DNA of 64,000 nt from Pardosa pseudoannulata (lineage: Eukaryota; Arthropoda; Arachnida; Araneae; Lycosidae), in the NCBI GenBank assembly GCA_032207245.1, contig CM063502.1, forward strand, positions 64,367,544 to 64,431,543, written 5' to 3'. The position numbers were made by a program, and so were the translations under genes. Below are positions 1 through 11,290 of the stretch, piece by piece (within the stretch, counting starts at the first letter, position 1; every line of letters begins with the position of its first letter). A model generated the notes under the pieces. That model searched no databases. It was given only the letters and a program-made list of their open reading frames with translations, and was not told the origin of the DNA.

Positions 1-538
1 CTTTTAACGTAAGGCAAACGATTGGTCGCCGAGCATACAGACAGTCTCTGAGCTAATAGCGTTAAAAATAGGTTTTCATTGGTGTTTTTGCACTTCTACA
101 CATTAACACGATTTAACCTACACATTGGTTTGCATTTCTGGTCTCTAAAAATCAGTTTCAAATCCTGGAAATCGCACTTTGAGAAATTTCTGCTACTTCG
201 GTTAGTTTTTCGCCCCCCGCCCCCGCCACCCTCTAATCTACCAACAACTTTCTAAGCGTCTGAATCAGGGAAATGAATTCGCTGAGGCATCACTCTTATC
301 AAAACAATGCACTTACTGAATGTAGATCGTCCTTTTCTTCTTTGTCTTCACTAAATTAAAATCCCAATTTTATTCGTTACTGCCAAATCCCCGCTTTTGA
401 CATCAAACTCAAACTTTTCCTACTTCGAAGTTGAGAATAATTTTCATATAAGATTCCGTTCTTCCCTTTTCTGCAATTTTTTTCAGATATATTATTATTT
501 TATATAAAACTTACACTATCCTTTAATTGTTTTGAGCA

Positions 539-540
<2 letters not shown>
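1..540. other. no recognisable feature
   Basis: AT-rich sequence with stops in all frames. A C-rich run near 213-230 is the only compositional oddity. No coding, RNA or repeat signal is visible. Confidence 0.6.

Positions 541-613
<73 letters not shown>
541..613. repeat. (TA)n microsatellite, left of LTR-like element
   Basis: About 36 uninterrupted TA units end exactly where the TG of the next element begins. The tract resumes as (TA)n at 923, so the element at 614-922 sits inside what was probably one tract. Confidence 0.95.
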
Positions 614-616
<3 letters not shown>

Positions 617-918
617 CAGGGTCCAGTAAACGACACTAGAATCCTGAATACATTTTCATAGCTTTATTGAAATCTCAGAGCAAACTACTCATTGAACATC
701 TTTAATGGCGTCGCATATTGGCGCCCAACTGCTAACAAAGGCAGTTTTCACTGCTTCGAGGAGCCACGGGTTAGACTTTCTTATCGCTCTCCCTCTCTCT
801 CTCTCTCTCTGATCATTGCGCGTGAGCCGTATTTATGTGACTAATAACGTGAGGCGCGTTACTCCCATTAAAAAAATCCCTAATTAAATCTCTTAAATTA
901 CTCTATATTTTAAATCCT

Positions 919-922
<4 letters not shown>
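614..922 (-). mobile_element. probable solo LTR (309 bp) inserted in (TA)n
   Basis: The segment starts TGACAGG and ends CCTGACA, giving TG...CA termini with a 6-of-7 match inverted repeat. The flanks read TATA on both sides, compatible with a 4-bp duplication but not provable in a TA tract. On the minus strand a TATA-like ATAAATAC lies near 829-838 and an AATAAA signal at 663-668, about 50 bp from the downstream end, which is the U3-R-U5 order of an LTR. The interior is richer in GC than its surroundings and includes a (CT)n run at 788-812. No internal retrotransposon sequence follows, so if this is an LTR it is a solo copy. The family is not identified. Confidence 0.5.

Positions 923-993
<71 letters not shown>
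923..993. repeat. (TA)n then (TG)n microsatellite
   Basis: About 16 TA units pass directly into about 18 TG units, the compound form seen at several other places in the window. Confidence 0.95.
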
Positions 994-994
<1 letters not shown>

Positions 995-1387
995 ATGGCA
1001 TCTAATTAGAGCTCACTTAGTTCAAAAGATAGCTCAAACTAGTTCAGGCTCATTAAAGTCTCATAGCTACTGCTTTATAATTTTAGTGTAATTAGGATTT
1101 TTTTTACTTGCTCTAAAATAAAGATTTTATACTCCAGAATTAAACTTCAGAAGAATAACTCTGACCGTAGCCTGTAGTTGATATACTGTATTAGTAATTA
1201 GAAATTGGTTGGAAAAAAATCAAGCAAAATTTTCTTGATAATTCTAAAAAAAGAGGGTTACTAATTTTAACTGAATTGTAAGTAGGAATATTAGAAAACC
1301 GAAAATTATGAGAACACGGTGGGGAAAAAATAATTCACAGAAATTTTTAAAAACTTTAAGGGTTTTATTACATCCACATACACACGC

Positions 1388-1394
<7 letters not shown>
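994..1394. other. 401-bp interval between two (TA)n tracts
   Basis: An AT-rich stretch with no identified ends of its own. Its position between two TA tracts resembles the LTR-like insertions elsewhere here, and an AATAAA lies at 1117-1122, but clear TG...CA ends or inverted repeats were not found. Confidence 0.3.

Positions 1395-1446
<52 letters not shown>
1395..1446. repeat. (TA)n microsatellite
   Basis: About 26 TA units, preceded by a short imperfect CACA/TATACA lead-in. Confidence 0.95.
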
Positions 1447-1451
<5 letters not shown>

Positions 1452-1999
1452 TCAAATATTTAAAACTAATTTTAAACTTGAAAATGTGAGCTGAGAAACG
1501 AAAAATTAGAACTGTACATTTGAACTGTGGATTTATTAAAATAAATATCTAAAATAGCAGCTAATACGATTTTGAGAAAAAAACTAAACAGGAAGGAAAT
1601 GGGTTTAAGTAAAAAAATTGTTTCAGTTTGGAGCAATGTGACTTATTACCGCACAAGGTGTATACAAGGTGTATTTAACTAGGGATTTACTGCAAAGAGT
1701 CAATTCGAACATCTATTCCAAAAGTGAAATTCAACTCCTATGTTCTGGGACGGACAGCCAGCGTTTTACCTGTTCAACTAGTAGAAATGCAGCAGTTTTA
1801 TATTAGAACTTTCGATTGTTTATGAGTTGCCGCATTACACTACTGATCTCTAATTCACGAAGCTTTAGATGAATTTTCCCACTTCTGAATAATTTTGGAT
1901 TGCAAACTCTGAGTTTGAGAGAAATAGATTACTGTTGTTCAGGGATTAGAATAATATCAGAACACTACGTAAATGCTTACAGGTTTCTTTTCTTTTTAG
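1447..1999. other. no recognisable feature
   Basis: AT-rich sequence. The last 18 bases are pyrimidine-rich and end in AG, a possible 3' splice site for the weak exon that follows. Confidence 0.5.
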
Positions 2000-2117
2000 A
2001 TGTCCTTGACTTATGCTGTACCTCATGGAGCATCTGCCCAGTATTTAGATATTCGGCAAATTGTCGTGAATGAAGGACAGTGCAATAAAAAAGCTTACAG
2101 AGGATGAACACATGAAG
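2000..2117 (+). CDS. candidate short exon, 35 codons then stop
   Basis: A pyrimidine tract ending in TTTTTAG precedes an ATG at 2000-2002. The frame stays open for 35 codons to TGA at 2105-2107, and a donor-like GAAG|GTAAAT follows at 2117/2118. Codon content (P, H, G, C, Q) is less AT-driven than the surroundings. The peptide starts MSLTYAVPHG and ends CNKKAYRG; I do not recognise it. Its 3' edge, from about 2090, is the first unit of the tandem array that follows, so the donor region was duplicated. It could be a 5' UTR or terminal exon, or chance. Weak call. Confidence 0.25.
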
Positions 2118-2710
2118 GTAAATTCATTTAATGATTCTTCATTTAAAAAATAATAAAGTTTTCATAAAAAATTCTTTTGTTTTCTAACTTTTAAGTATTT
2201 TTTTGTTTTAACCTTTAGAAATCTGCGAATTCGAATTCATTTTCTTCCTCTCCAGTCTACAGGGGATGAAGAAATTATGCTAAATTTATTTAACTATTCT
2301 CCATTCAAAAATTAATATTTTTATTCAAAGGTTCTTTTTATTTTGTACTACCTAAATATTTTTCTTAACCTTTACAAATCCGTGACTTTAAAGCATTTTC
2401 TCTCAATTTACAGTAGAAGGGACACATTATGGAAAATTCCTTTAATGAAATTTTGTCCAACAATTAAAAAAATCATACGAAGGTTCTACTGTCTTCCAGT
2501 ACTTCCTTTACAAATCCACTAATTTAAAGCATTCCGCCCCCCCCCCCCAATTTACAGTGAGACACATTATGGAAAATTCATTTAATGAAATTTTGCCCAA
2601 CAATTAAAAAAATTCATACAAAGATCCTACTGTTTTCCAGTTTGTAAATATTTACCTTTCGTTCTTTACAAATCTAAAATTCCAATGCATTTATCTCATC
2701 TAGTAGCTAA
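2090..2710. repeat. local tandem array, period about 144-162 bp
   Basis: Four diverged units begin near 2095, 2257, 2410 and 2554, each with a (T)TACAG motif, an ACACAT/ATTATG stretch, AAATTCATTTAATG-like sequence and later a CTTTACAAATC motif (about 2211, 2369, 2508 and 2668). A run of 12-13 C at 2537-2549 marks one unit. Confidence 0.75.
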
Positions 2711-3714
2711 TTTTAGGGAAGATCTGTTCTCGTTTTGAAGCACAAGGTGTGTGGTTATTCCAATCTATTAAACATCCAGTAACTCAATATCGTTTTTAGA
2801 TACTTAGTTTTGCCACTTAACATTTCCAATGCAACTTTCTCGTAACTGTGGAATTGAAGCGTTCAACCTTTTTATATTTGTACCTTACTTACATTGGCTT
2901 TTCATTTATGGTCATTGAAAATCTCGGCCTCATTTGCAGTTCGTTCGGGATGTAAATTGCAATGTTGAATGAAATTACAGCCCTTGGGCGGCAAAAATTC
3001 ATTCATGCTTAAAGTATTTTTAGTTTTTAAATAATATTGCAGAGTAGTTTTGCACTGATTAATACTAGGGGTTCCTTGCCTCTTTTAGAATCGGTACAAA
3101 ATCTCCTCGAGACCACCAACGACGCTATATCTACAATTTTCAAAAAAGCTTAAAGAATTGAAAAAAGTTTTTAAAAACTTCAAGCTGAATTGTAAGACAT
3201 CAAGCCACTGATTACTTTTTTCCCACAGAAAAGGAGGAAAGAGAAAACCTGCTCCAACTTATTATTATTATAAAGAATGTAAGGCTATAAATATTGGTTA
3301 CATGAAATGAGTAGGCTATGAAAGTCGTAGTACAGCAAATGTCCAGCATTAAGTCGGATATGGTACAACACCATTGACAACTTTTTGATGAAGTTTCCTG
3401 GTGGTACAACAATTACTAACGTTTCATTATTTTATTTTTTATTTATTTATTTATTTATTGCATATTGCACAGCAAATATTTTAAGACATTTTGATGCAAT
3501 TACTTTTTCCTTATCTCTAATTACTTTCATTTACTCACATTTTGTGATTTTTCCTTTAAACTTTTGCTTAAAGAAACAAACAAAAAAAACCACTAAAGTG
3601 AAGAATTATAATTCTTCAAAGTCTTAAACTTTTTAAAATATTAATTTGAAAATTTTGTGATAAAGCGAGAATAATATGTTTGACACTCTTGAACAAACTG
3701 GTGTAATATAAAGA
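2711..3714. other. no gene; short (TTTA)n
   Basis: AT-rich sequence with a (TTTA)n stretch at about 3440-3470. Short open frames here show no domain or coding bias. Confidence 0.5.
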
Positions 3715-3870
3715 ATTGTTGGCTTTGCTCATGCATCTAATTTAGATGTTGCAGTGGAAGACATTGCTCAACTATTGAATTACACCGATGGAGAGTTAAC
3801 AAATGAAGATATATAATAGTTAGAAGCGCTTTAGTATTCCGAAAAGAAAGAAATAATGAAATTACAAATT
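3715..3870 (+). pseudogene. decayed Tigger/pogo-type transposase C-terminus
   Basis: The frame from 3715 reads IVGFAHASNLDVAVEDIAQL, then LNYTDGELTNED, then two adjacent stops (TAA 3814-3816, TAG 3817-3819) and LEALEYSEKK. An acidic stretch followed by a short helix and a D/G-E-L-T-N/T-E-D/E segment is characteristic of the C-terminus of Tigger/jerky-like pogo-superfamily transposases. That resemblance is from memory of the family and not a computed hit. A Tigger-like end lies 170 bp downstream on the same strand, which supports the reading. The catalytic core is absent upstream. Confidence 0.45.
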
Positions 3871-4087
3871 GTTTCATCGTATTCATTTGTTTTATTTGGA
3901 CATTCTACAGCCAAATAAACAAATGATAATACATACATGCATACTTTTTATGAAATACTTTAAAGTTTGTACCATAAATATGTTTGTTCTCTTCTATAAA
4001 TTTATAACATTTCAAGATTTCGAGCATAACCTCCTCTATAAATTCGCTTACTAACGCAGTGGTCAGAACAAGTGAGGAGTGCCTGTA
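3715..4087 (+). mobile_element. 3' remnant of a Tigger-like DNA transposon
   Basis: The remnant begins with the transposase fragment and ends at GAGGAGTGCCTG followed by TA (4086-4087). Read from the outside this is TA then CAGGCACTCCTC, resembling Tigger-type ends with TA target duplication. The matching left end was not found, so the element is 5'-truncated or too decayed to see. Confidence 0.45.
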
Positions 4088-5247
4088 ATGGGTCATGCTA
4101 GCTTCTCGTTTGACATAAAATCAAAAAATCTTTTAAAAAATCGCAAGAAAATGGGATACGTTTTTCCTGTAGTTTTATTTATAATCGGGATTCTTTTGAG
4201 AGTTGATTGTAATAAGTCTCACGATTTCTTTTTAATTTCGGTTGTAAAACAAATAACTGCGGTACAGTACTAAATAGTTTAAGGCGAGAATAATGGTGTT
4301 TATGAAATAACTAGAATTACGGTGAAGTGAGATATTATACATACGATATTACATTATTTAGGAATAAGATATTAAAATCCATGTTTTTTTAGATAGTTAA
4401 AATACAATACCTTTCCACAATAAATACACCTCGTGCATGAGAAGTTAAAACACGTGATAGAAGGATTCAAATTGATTGCGTCTGTTTGAAAATTAAAATT
4501 ACAGTTTAATCTCTTTAAATGGAGATTTCTATGTCCTGTAACCTTATTATTTTTAAAGTTTATTTGTAATAAGTTAATAAATAAATAGCTAAAAAATGTT
4601 ACTTTGTGTCTTTCCCCTGTTGGATTTTTAGTGCATCCATCCCTGCTTGGCTCTACCAGAAAAAAAAAAAACCATTGTTTTTTCATTATTAGTTTGTTTC
4701 TGTTACTCCTCGACTAAAGTACTAAATATTTTTTCTTGCCCGATTCATTTCTGATGATTAGTATTGGGTACATATGCCCCTGGCAGTGGCTGACCCCTCA
4801 TCAAAAAATTCCTCTCTTTGCATCAATCTACAAAAATAAATGACTAACTTCCTGGGTCTAACCTATTTTGTCGCCTCACCGTCGAATTACACTCCCCTGA
4901 ATAGCTATAGGCAAGAACCCCCCATTTTCCCTCTTTTGACCTGGTTCTTGGGCTTCTCCACCAAAAATTATTAAATCATTGGGACTACTACGTTTGGTGG
5001 TGGATTTCGTGGGCAACGAGATTATGATTATTATACCTGTGATGAGAATTTATGGGGAAAATATCAGGCATCATTTTATATTTATTTCTGTTAATCTTTA
5101 TGCATTAATAAATTTAGTCACGTAGTATTACTAATTTTTAAACAATAAGAAATCAGTTTTTTTTTAATATAATAAGAACTTAATATGAAGTATAAATATT
5201 TGCAAATACATCTACCATTATAGAAAAAATTCTTGATATAGATTCAT
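4088..5247. other. no gene; GC-richer patch at about 4740-5000
   Basis: Mostly AT-rich. The stretch 4740-5000 is clearly richer in GC, with C runs, and may be an old repeat copy, but no ends, tRNA boxes or open frame were found. Confidence 0.4.
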
Positions 5248-5446
5248 TCTTAAATCTTCGTTTTGGTTTGGTTTGGTTTCGAGTGCTACGGTCTACTTTT
5301 TGCAACACGAGGACTAATGAGACCAGTACCTACAGCTTAAAGCCGATTCTGAACGGCTACGAACATCCATGCTACAGTGGGATTCGAACCCCCGAACTCC
5401 GGTACCAAAGGCCAGCACCCTAACCAATCGGTCATCTTAAATCTTC
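5248..5446 (-). mobile_element. tRNA-derived SINE with perfect 12-bp duplication
   Basis: The direct repeat TCTTAAATCTTC occurs at 5248-5259 and 5435-5446 and brackets a 175-bp body on the minus strand. The head is tRNA-like, with an A-box-like TTGGTTAGGGTGC and a B-box GGTTCGAATCC. A conserved body follows, with GGATGTTCGTAGCCG and CCTCGTGTTGCAAAAAGTAG, and the end is a short (AACCA)n tail. RNA polymerase III promoter boxes lie in the head. This is the cleanest of the SINE copies in the window and serves as the reference for the others. Confidence 0.9.
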
Positions 5447-5689
5447 ATATGTAGGCTTATAAAAATGACTCTACTGTTTAATACTTTAAGACAAATGGAT
5501 TCTAAATACTTAATAGTCTATATTTTTTTAACTAAGGGGACTTTGTAATAACCTATGTTTGATTCAATATAAAATAAAAAGCTCTGCGCTGTTTTGATTA
5601 TTTTTCCTAGAACATTACTGTAGGTATCCCTTTATAATAATACATTTTAAAAAACAAGTGAATACAGGAAAAAAATAGAAATCCACTTA

Positions 5690-7600
5690 CCCTCAAAATA
5701 ACTTTTGAAAATTGTAGATTAGAAACTAATTTTTATATCAAATAGAAGCTAATTATAATTTTTATTCTGTAAACCTCGGTTGTTTATATAAGTGGGATGT
5801 ATTTTGTTTTAAAACAATGTAAATACTATTTTTAAATGTTTAAATGTCATATACTTCTAAAATTTTGCTTTACATATTAAAAGAGATGCATTAAAATTAT
5901 ACGAAAATCTAGTTCCTAATATATATATTTCAAAGTTATATCCTGAGGGAATCTTGCGATGAGTTTCCTTCTCTCCATTTGATGTATATTATTTATATTA
6001 TAATGAGAATATGCTATTAGAGATGACAAAACTAAATACGTTTTTAAGCCAGAATGATTTAAAAAAGTTGTAAAAGGTTATAATTATTAAAGCTAATTAT
6101 TCCTTTTAATCTATAAACCTCAATTCTATTGATAAGAGTGATGTATTTTATCACAAGAAAAATGCTAATATTTAAAAAATTTTCATTTCTGAAGAGTTTT
6201 TAGATTTTTTATCAAATTTTAAAATGCCAGCTAATTTTAAATTTTTAGTTTACATAATCAAACGAATATTTTAATATGCTACAAAAATTTAGTTTCTAAT
6301 ATATATACTTCAAAGTTATATCCTGAGGGAATCTTGCGATGAGTTTCCTTCTCTCCATTTGGTATATATTATTTATATTATAATAAGAATATGCTATTAG
6401 AGATGACAAAACTAAATACGTTTTTAAGCTAGAATGTTTTAAATAATTTGTAAAAGGTTATAACTATTAAAGCTAATTTATCCTTTTAATCTTTAAACCT
6501 CAATTCATTGATGTATTTGTTTTCTAGTGATGTATTTTATCACAAGAAAAATGCTAATGTTTTAAAATTTTTCATTTCTGAAGAGTTTTTAGATTTTTTT
6601 TATCAAATTTTAAAATACCAGCTAATTTTAAATTTTTGGTTTACATAATCAAAAGAATATTTTAATATGATACAAAAATTTAGTTTCTAATATATATACT
6701 TCAAAGTTATATCCTGAGGGAATCTTGCGATGAGTTTCCTTCTCTCCATTTGGTATATATTATTTATATTATAATAAGAATATGCTATTAGAGATGACAA
6801 AACTAAATACGTTTTTAAGCTAGAATGTTTTAAATAATTTGTAAAAGGTTATAACTATTAAAGCTAATTTATCCTCTTAATCTATAAACCTCAATTCATT
6901 GATGTATTTGTTTTCTAGTGATGTATTTTATCTCAAGAAAAATGCTAATATTTAAAAATTTTTCATTTCTGAAGAGTTTTTAGATTTTTTATCAAATTTT
7001 AAAATACCAGATAATTTTAAATTTTTGGTTTACATAATCAAAGGAATATTTTAATATGATACAAAAATTTAGCTTCTAGTATAGATATTTCAAAAGTTAT
7101 CTAGACGGAATCTTTTGATGAATTTCCTTCTTTCCATTTGGTATATGTTATTTGTGTTATTAAAAAAGTATACTGCTAGAGATGACTGAATGCACTTTTA
7201 AAGCCAGATTTTTTTAAAGAAGTTGTAAAAGGTTATAATTATTAAATCTAATTATACCTTTTAATCTATAAACCTCAATTCCATTGATAAGTGATGTATT
7301 TTATCACAAAAAAAATGCTAATATTTAAAAAATTTTCATTTCTGATGAGTTTTTAGATTTTTATCAAATTTTAAAATGCCAGTTAATTTAAAATTTTTGA
7401 TTTACATAATCAAATGAATATTTTAATATGCTACAAAACTTTAATTTCTAGTATATATATTCCAAAAGTTATCCAGAGGGAATCTTTCGATGAATTTCCT
7501 TCTTAACATTTGGTGTATATTATTTGTGTTATTAGAAAAATATACTGCTAGAGATGACTGAATGTACTTTTACAGCCAGATTGTTTTAAAAAAGTAAAAA
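5690..7600. repeat. tandem array, period about 372-391 bp, 4-5 units
   Basis: The marker ATCCTGAGGGAATCTTGCGA occurs in its first three units near 5941, 6321 and 6712, and in altered form near 7100 and 7472. Each unit also carries GAGATGACAAAACTAAATAC and a GTGATGTATTTTATCAC segment. The units from 5940 to 7080 are nearly identical. The unit before 5940 and those after 7080 are diverged, which is usual for an array homogenised in its centre. There is no coding signal. Confidence 0.9.
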
Positions 7601-9298
7601 TCCATTCTAAAAGGACCAGAATAATTTATTTTGTGATGAATTGAAAAAAAGCTGTTGTAACGAATATTTTATGTCTTGAAAGGTACTATGTCCCTTTAAA
7701 TACAATACGATATGAAATATATTCTCGATTATGCACAGTGAGTGGTAAACAGGAAATACCAGATAAAGTCCCAGATAAACCATTATGTACAGCAAGTCGT
7801 TCGTACTTTGTGGAAATGAATTTATGCATCTCGTCAGCATTTTAAGTATTCAGATTACAGTAATTTTTTTTAAATAACCGCAAAACCGCATACTAAGTCT
7901 GTTTGATCGCAGAGAAATATTAAGAAAGTGAAGTTTCTTACACTAAAAGAAACACCGTCGACTCAAATTTCATTACACAAGTAATTATTCATCACGAAAG
8001 CAATAGAATTTCTAAAAATGACAAAAAAAGACATTCAATAGATTGTCTGTTATCCAGGATACGTAGTAAATGTGAAATATTGGTTAGAAAAAAGTCCTGG
8101 TAAATCATTAAGTCCAAAAGGTCGACAGCACTTTTGGACTTAAAATGACGCAAATGATTTTATTTTATTGACTTTTAACATTTTGAATTAACGCTTTTGT
8201 TGTATTCAATGCAGATTTCTCCTATTGTTTTGTTTTGATTAGAATGTAGAAATGTAGACTAAGAGATTGATTTTCACAATAGCCTCAAAAATACTTAGAT
8301 GATTGAAAGGTTACGTAAATTTTCCTTCCGGGTGAAAAATATTCTTATTGCCATTGTAAAGCCATTGTAAGCCATTGTAAGCCATTGTAAGCCATTGTGA
8401 AGCCATTGTAAAATTCAAATTAAACTTTAAAAGAAAATACTAAGACTGTTCGTACACGGATAAATATCAAGATAGAAAGTATCTTATACTAAAAGCAAAT
8501 CCATCGAATTAAAGATTCATTGCATAGAAACTAAAAATACCTTCTAGTAAAAACACACTACAGTAAATATAAGGTAAAAAAGATGTTTAAATCGAAAACT
8601 CTTCTTTTGGTTAAGTCTATCACAAAAAGAAGCACAAATTTCAGAAAACTATTTGGAGTACATTTGGTTACTTATAAAGGAATATTTGTGGTATTATTCT
8701 ATAAGGCATTGGTGCGTTTAAGTGACTGAAATAAAAAAGGAACATATTTATAATTCTCACTTGACAAAAATACCTTCATCTATACATAAAAAAGTTCCTA
8801 AGATGATTCATAATAATTACATAATTCTAATACACAGGTAAATTCAAACTGAAGTCTCAGGGGAACCTAAATTTAAGTCACTCTATTATCAGCAGAATAA
8901 TTCAAAAATAAATTTCCGAAGAAAAATTCCAGCCTTAAGTGGAAAGTATACCAATAAAGTTGAACTATAAAGGAACAAAGCCTCCAGTCTCATGTTTAAG
9001 GAAACTTTTTTAAGAAATAAATAATCTGAAACAGGAATAAAATGAATTCCTTTAAATGATATACCTCTAAGATCACCAGACGTAATTCATACCGTTTGTT
9101 AAAACGTGCAAAACGCCATTCAAGAACATTGAATGGGTTTTGGTAAACGACCTTAGAAAAGCGAAATAAAATTGGCATGATGCTGTATAGAAAATGTGTG
9201 CTTTCACATAAAAAAACAGGGTCGTCTTAAATGTATAGTGAAGAACCGTAATGATATGAAATGAAAGCCAAATGCAGCAAGAAATAAGTCTTTATGCA
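7601..9298. other. no gene; hairpin and 11-bp minisatellite
   Basis: AT-rich sequence holding two small structures. One is a perfect 12-bp inverted repeat (TAAGTCCAAAAG at 8109-8120 and its complement at 8131-8142) with a 10-base loop. The other is a GCCATTGTAA minisatellite at 8350-8411. Confidence 0.6.
8350..8411. repeat. minisatellite, about 10-11-bp unit, six copies
   Basis: GCCATTGTAA is repeated six times with one-base length differences and one A-to-G change in the fifth copy. Confidence 0.95.
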
Positions 9299-9336
9299 AA
9301 ATAATAACAATAATAATAATAGTAATAATAATAATT
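9299..9336. repeat. (AAT)n microsatellite
   Basis: Imperfect AAT/ATA units with two single-base interruptions. Confidence 0.9.
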
Positions 9337-9369
9337 ACCTTAAATCATTTCCGTAAAATGCGAACGACC

Positions 9370-11058
9370 TTATGTATACTTCATTGGCAGAGTTCGTATA
9401 ATATTTAAAAAGTTAACGGTTATTTAAATGCTTTTAATAATGTTTTATTGGTAGCGCTTAAGAGAAGTTTCTTGAACCTTATTCATGAAACTCAATAAAA
9501 TGAAGTCCCATTTACTAACACATGAACACACGTCACGGGTGTTATTTTCCGAAAAATTACACCTTTGTCCGGCGGTGGGTGCATATATTTATTTCCGTTT
9601 CTTCGTCAGTGCTTCCGTTTCTTCTTCAGTGTTATAATTAGGTCGTCCCAATCAGTTTTTTTTATCTGGACTTATCCTCTGTGATACTTTACAGCCCTGC
9701 CTTTTATTTATGTCTAATTCGACATTTTCAAGGCAATGGTTGATAGTTTTCCCACTTTCTGGCTTCACAATGCTTAAGATGATGTGTACACGAAATTGCA
9801 GAATAGCTACAGTATTTAAAAAGTTAACACTTATTTAATATTTTTAATAACGCATTAAAAATCAGTAACGCAGGAGAGAAGTTTCTTGAACCTTAATCAT
9901 AAAACGCAATAAAATAAAGTCACATGTATTGACACATGGAGACACGTCACGGGTGTTATTTTAAAATTACACCTTTGTCCGGCCGTGGGTGCATATATTT
10001 ATTTCCGTTTCTTCTTCGGTGCTACAGCCTGGTACATGCCAAGGTCGTCCTAAACAATTTTTTCGATCTGGATTTACCCACTGTGATACTTTACAGCCCT
10101 GCCTTTTATTTATGTCTAGTTCGACATTTTCAAGGATATGGTTGGTAATTTTCCCATTTTTTAACTTCCCAGTGCTTAGGATGCTCTGTACAAGACATTG
10201 CAGAATAGCTACAGTATTTAAAAAGTTAAAGCTTATTGAATATGTTTAAATATCAGTAAAGCTAAAGAGAAAAGTTTGAGCCTTATTCATGAAGCACAAT
10301 AAAATGAAGTCCCATGTACTGACCCATGAACACACGTCACGGGTGTTATTTTAAAATTACACTTTTGCCCGGTCGTGGGTGCATATATTTATTTCCATTT
10401 CTTCTTCGGTACTAAAGCCTGGTACAGTCCAAGGTCGTCTCAATCAGTTTTTCTTTCGATCTGGACTTATCCACTGTGATACTTTACAGGCCTACCTTTT
10501 ATTTATGTCTAGTTCAACATTTTCAAGGCAATAGTTGGTAGTTTTCCCATTTTCTAGCTTCCCAATGCTTAGAATGCTCTGTACACGAAATTGGAGAATA
10601 GCTACAGTATTTAAAAAGTTAAAGCTTATTTAATATGTTTAATAACGTATTAAATATCAGCAACGCAGGAGAGAAGTTTCTCAAACCTTAATGTAGAAAC
10701 AGAATAAAATCACATCACGTACGCTAACTTTTTTTTTTTTTTTTTTTTTTTAATTTTCTGAAAAAGTTCAATTTCCCTTCTGTCGGTGATTCGTAAATTT
10801 ATTCCAATTTTATATCTTTATAAAAAATAGTAATTTCAATTTTTTTTTAATTTTCAAGTTTTTGAGATTCTTTCGATAATTCACTCCTGGATATTTGAGA
10901 ATGCTTTGTACACGAAATTGAAGATTAGCTAGAATATTTAAAAAGTTAACGCTTATTTAATATGTTTAATGAACGTATTAAATACCAGTAACGCAGGAGA
11001 AAACTTTCTCGAACCTTAATGTAGAAACAGAATAAAATCACATCACGTGTGCTAGCAC

Positions 11059-11109
<51 letters not shown>

Positions 11110-11290
11110 TTTTTTTTCTGAAAAAGTTCAATTTCCCTTCTGTCGGTGATTCGTAAATTTATTCCAATTTTATATCTTTATAAAAAATAGTAATTTCAAT
11201 TTTTTTTTAATTTTCAAGTTTTTTGAGAGTTTTTTGATAATTCAATCACGGTTATTTAAGAATATACTTTATATACAAGAACAGTTATTG
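9370..11290. repeat. tandem array, period about 330-410 bp, five units
   Basis: TATTTAAAAAGTTAA markers lie near 9405, 9815, 10215, 10605 and 10935. CGTCACGGGTGTTATT, a C/T-rich block and a CTGTGATACTTTACAG block recur in the first three units. Units four and five lose most of this block and carry poly(T) tracts instead (10730-10751 and 11059-11118). Those two share the same flank after the poly(T), so they arose from one another. There is no coding signal in either strand. Confidence 0.9.
11059..11118. repeat. poly(T) tract, about 60 bp
   Basis: T run interrupted by a single C. A shorter poly(T), about 22 bp, occupies the equivalent place in the preceding array unit at 10730-10751. Confidence 0.95.

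Noticed and set aside
8350..8411. Possible CRISPR-like direct repeats
   Set aside because: The units are contiguous 10-11-bp repeats without spacers, in eukaryotic DNA.
10946..11131. Open frame rich in lysine
   Set aside because: Translation of the poly(T) tract on the opposite strand.
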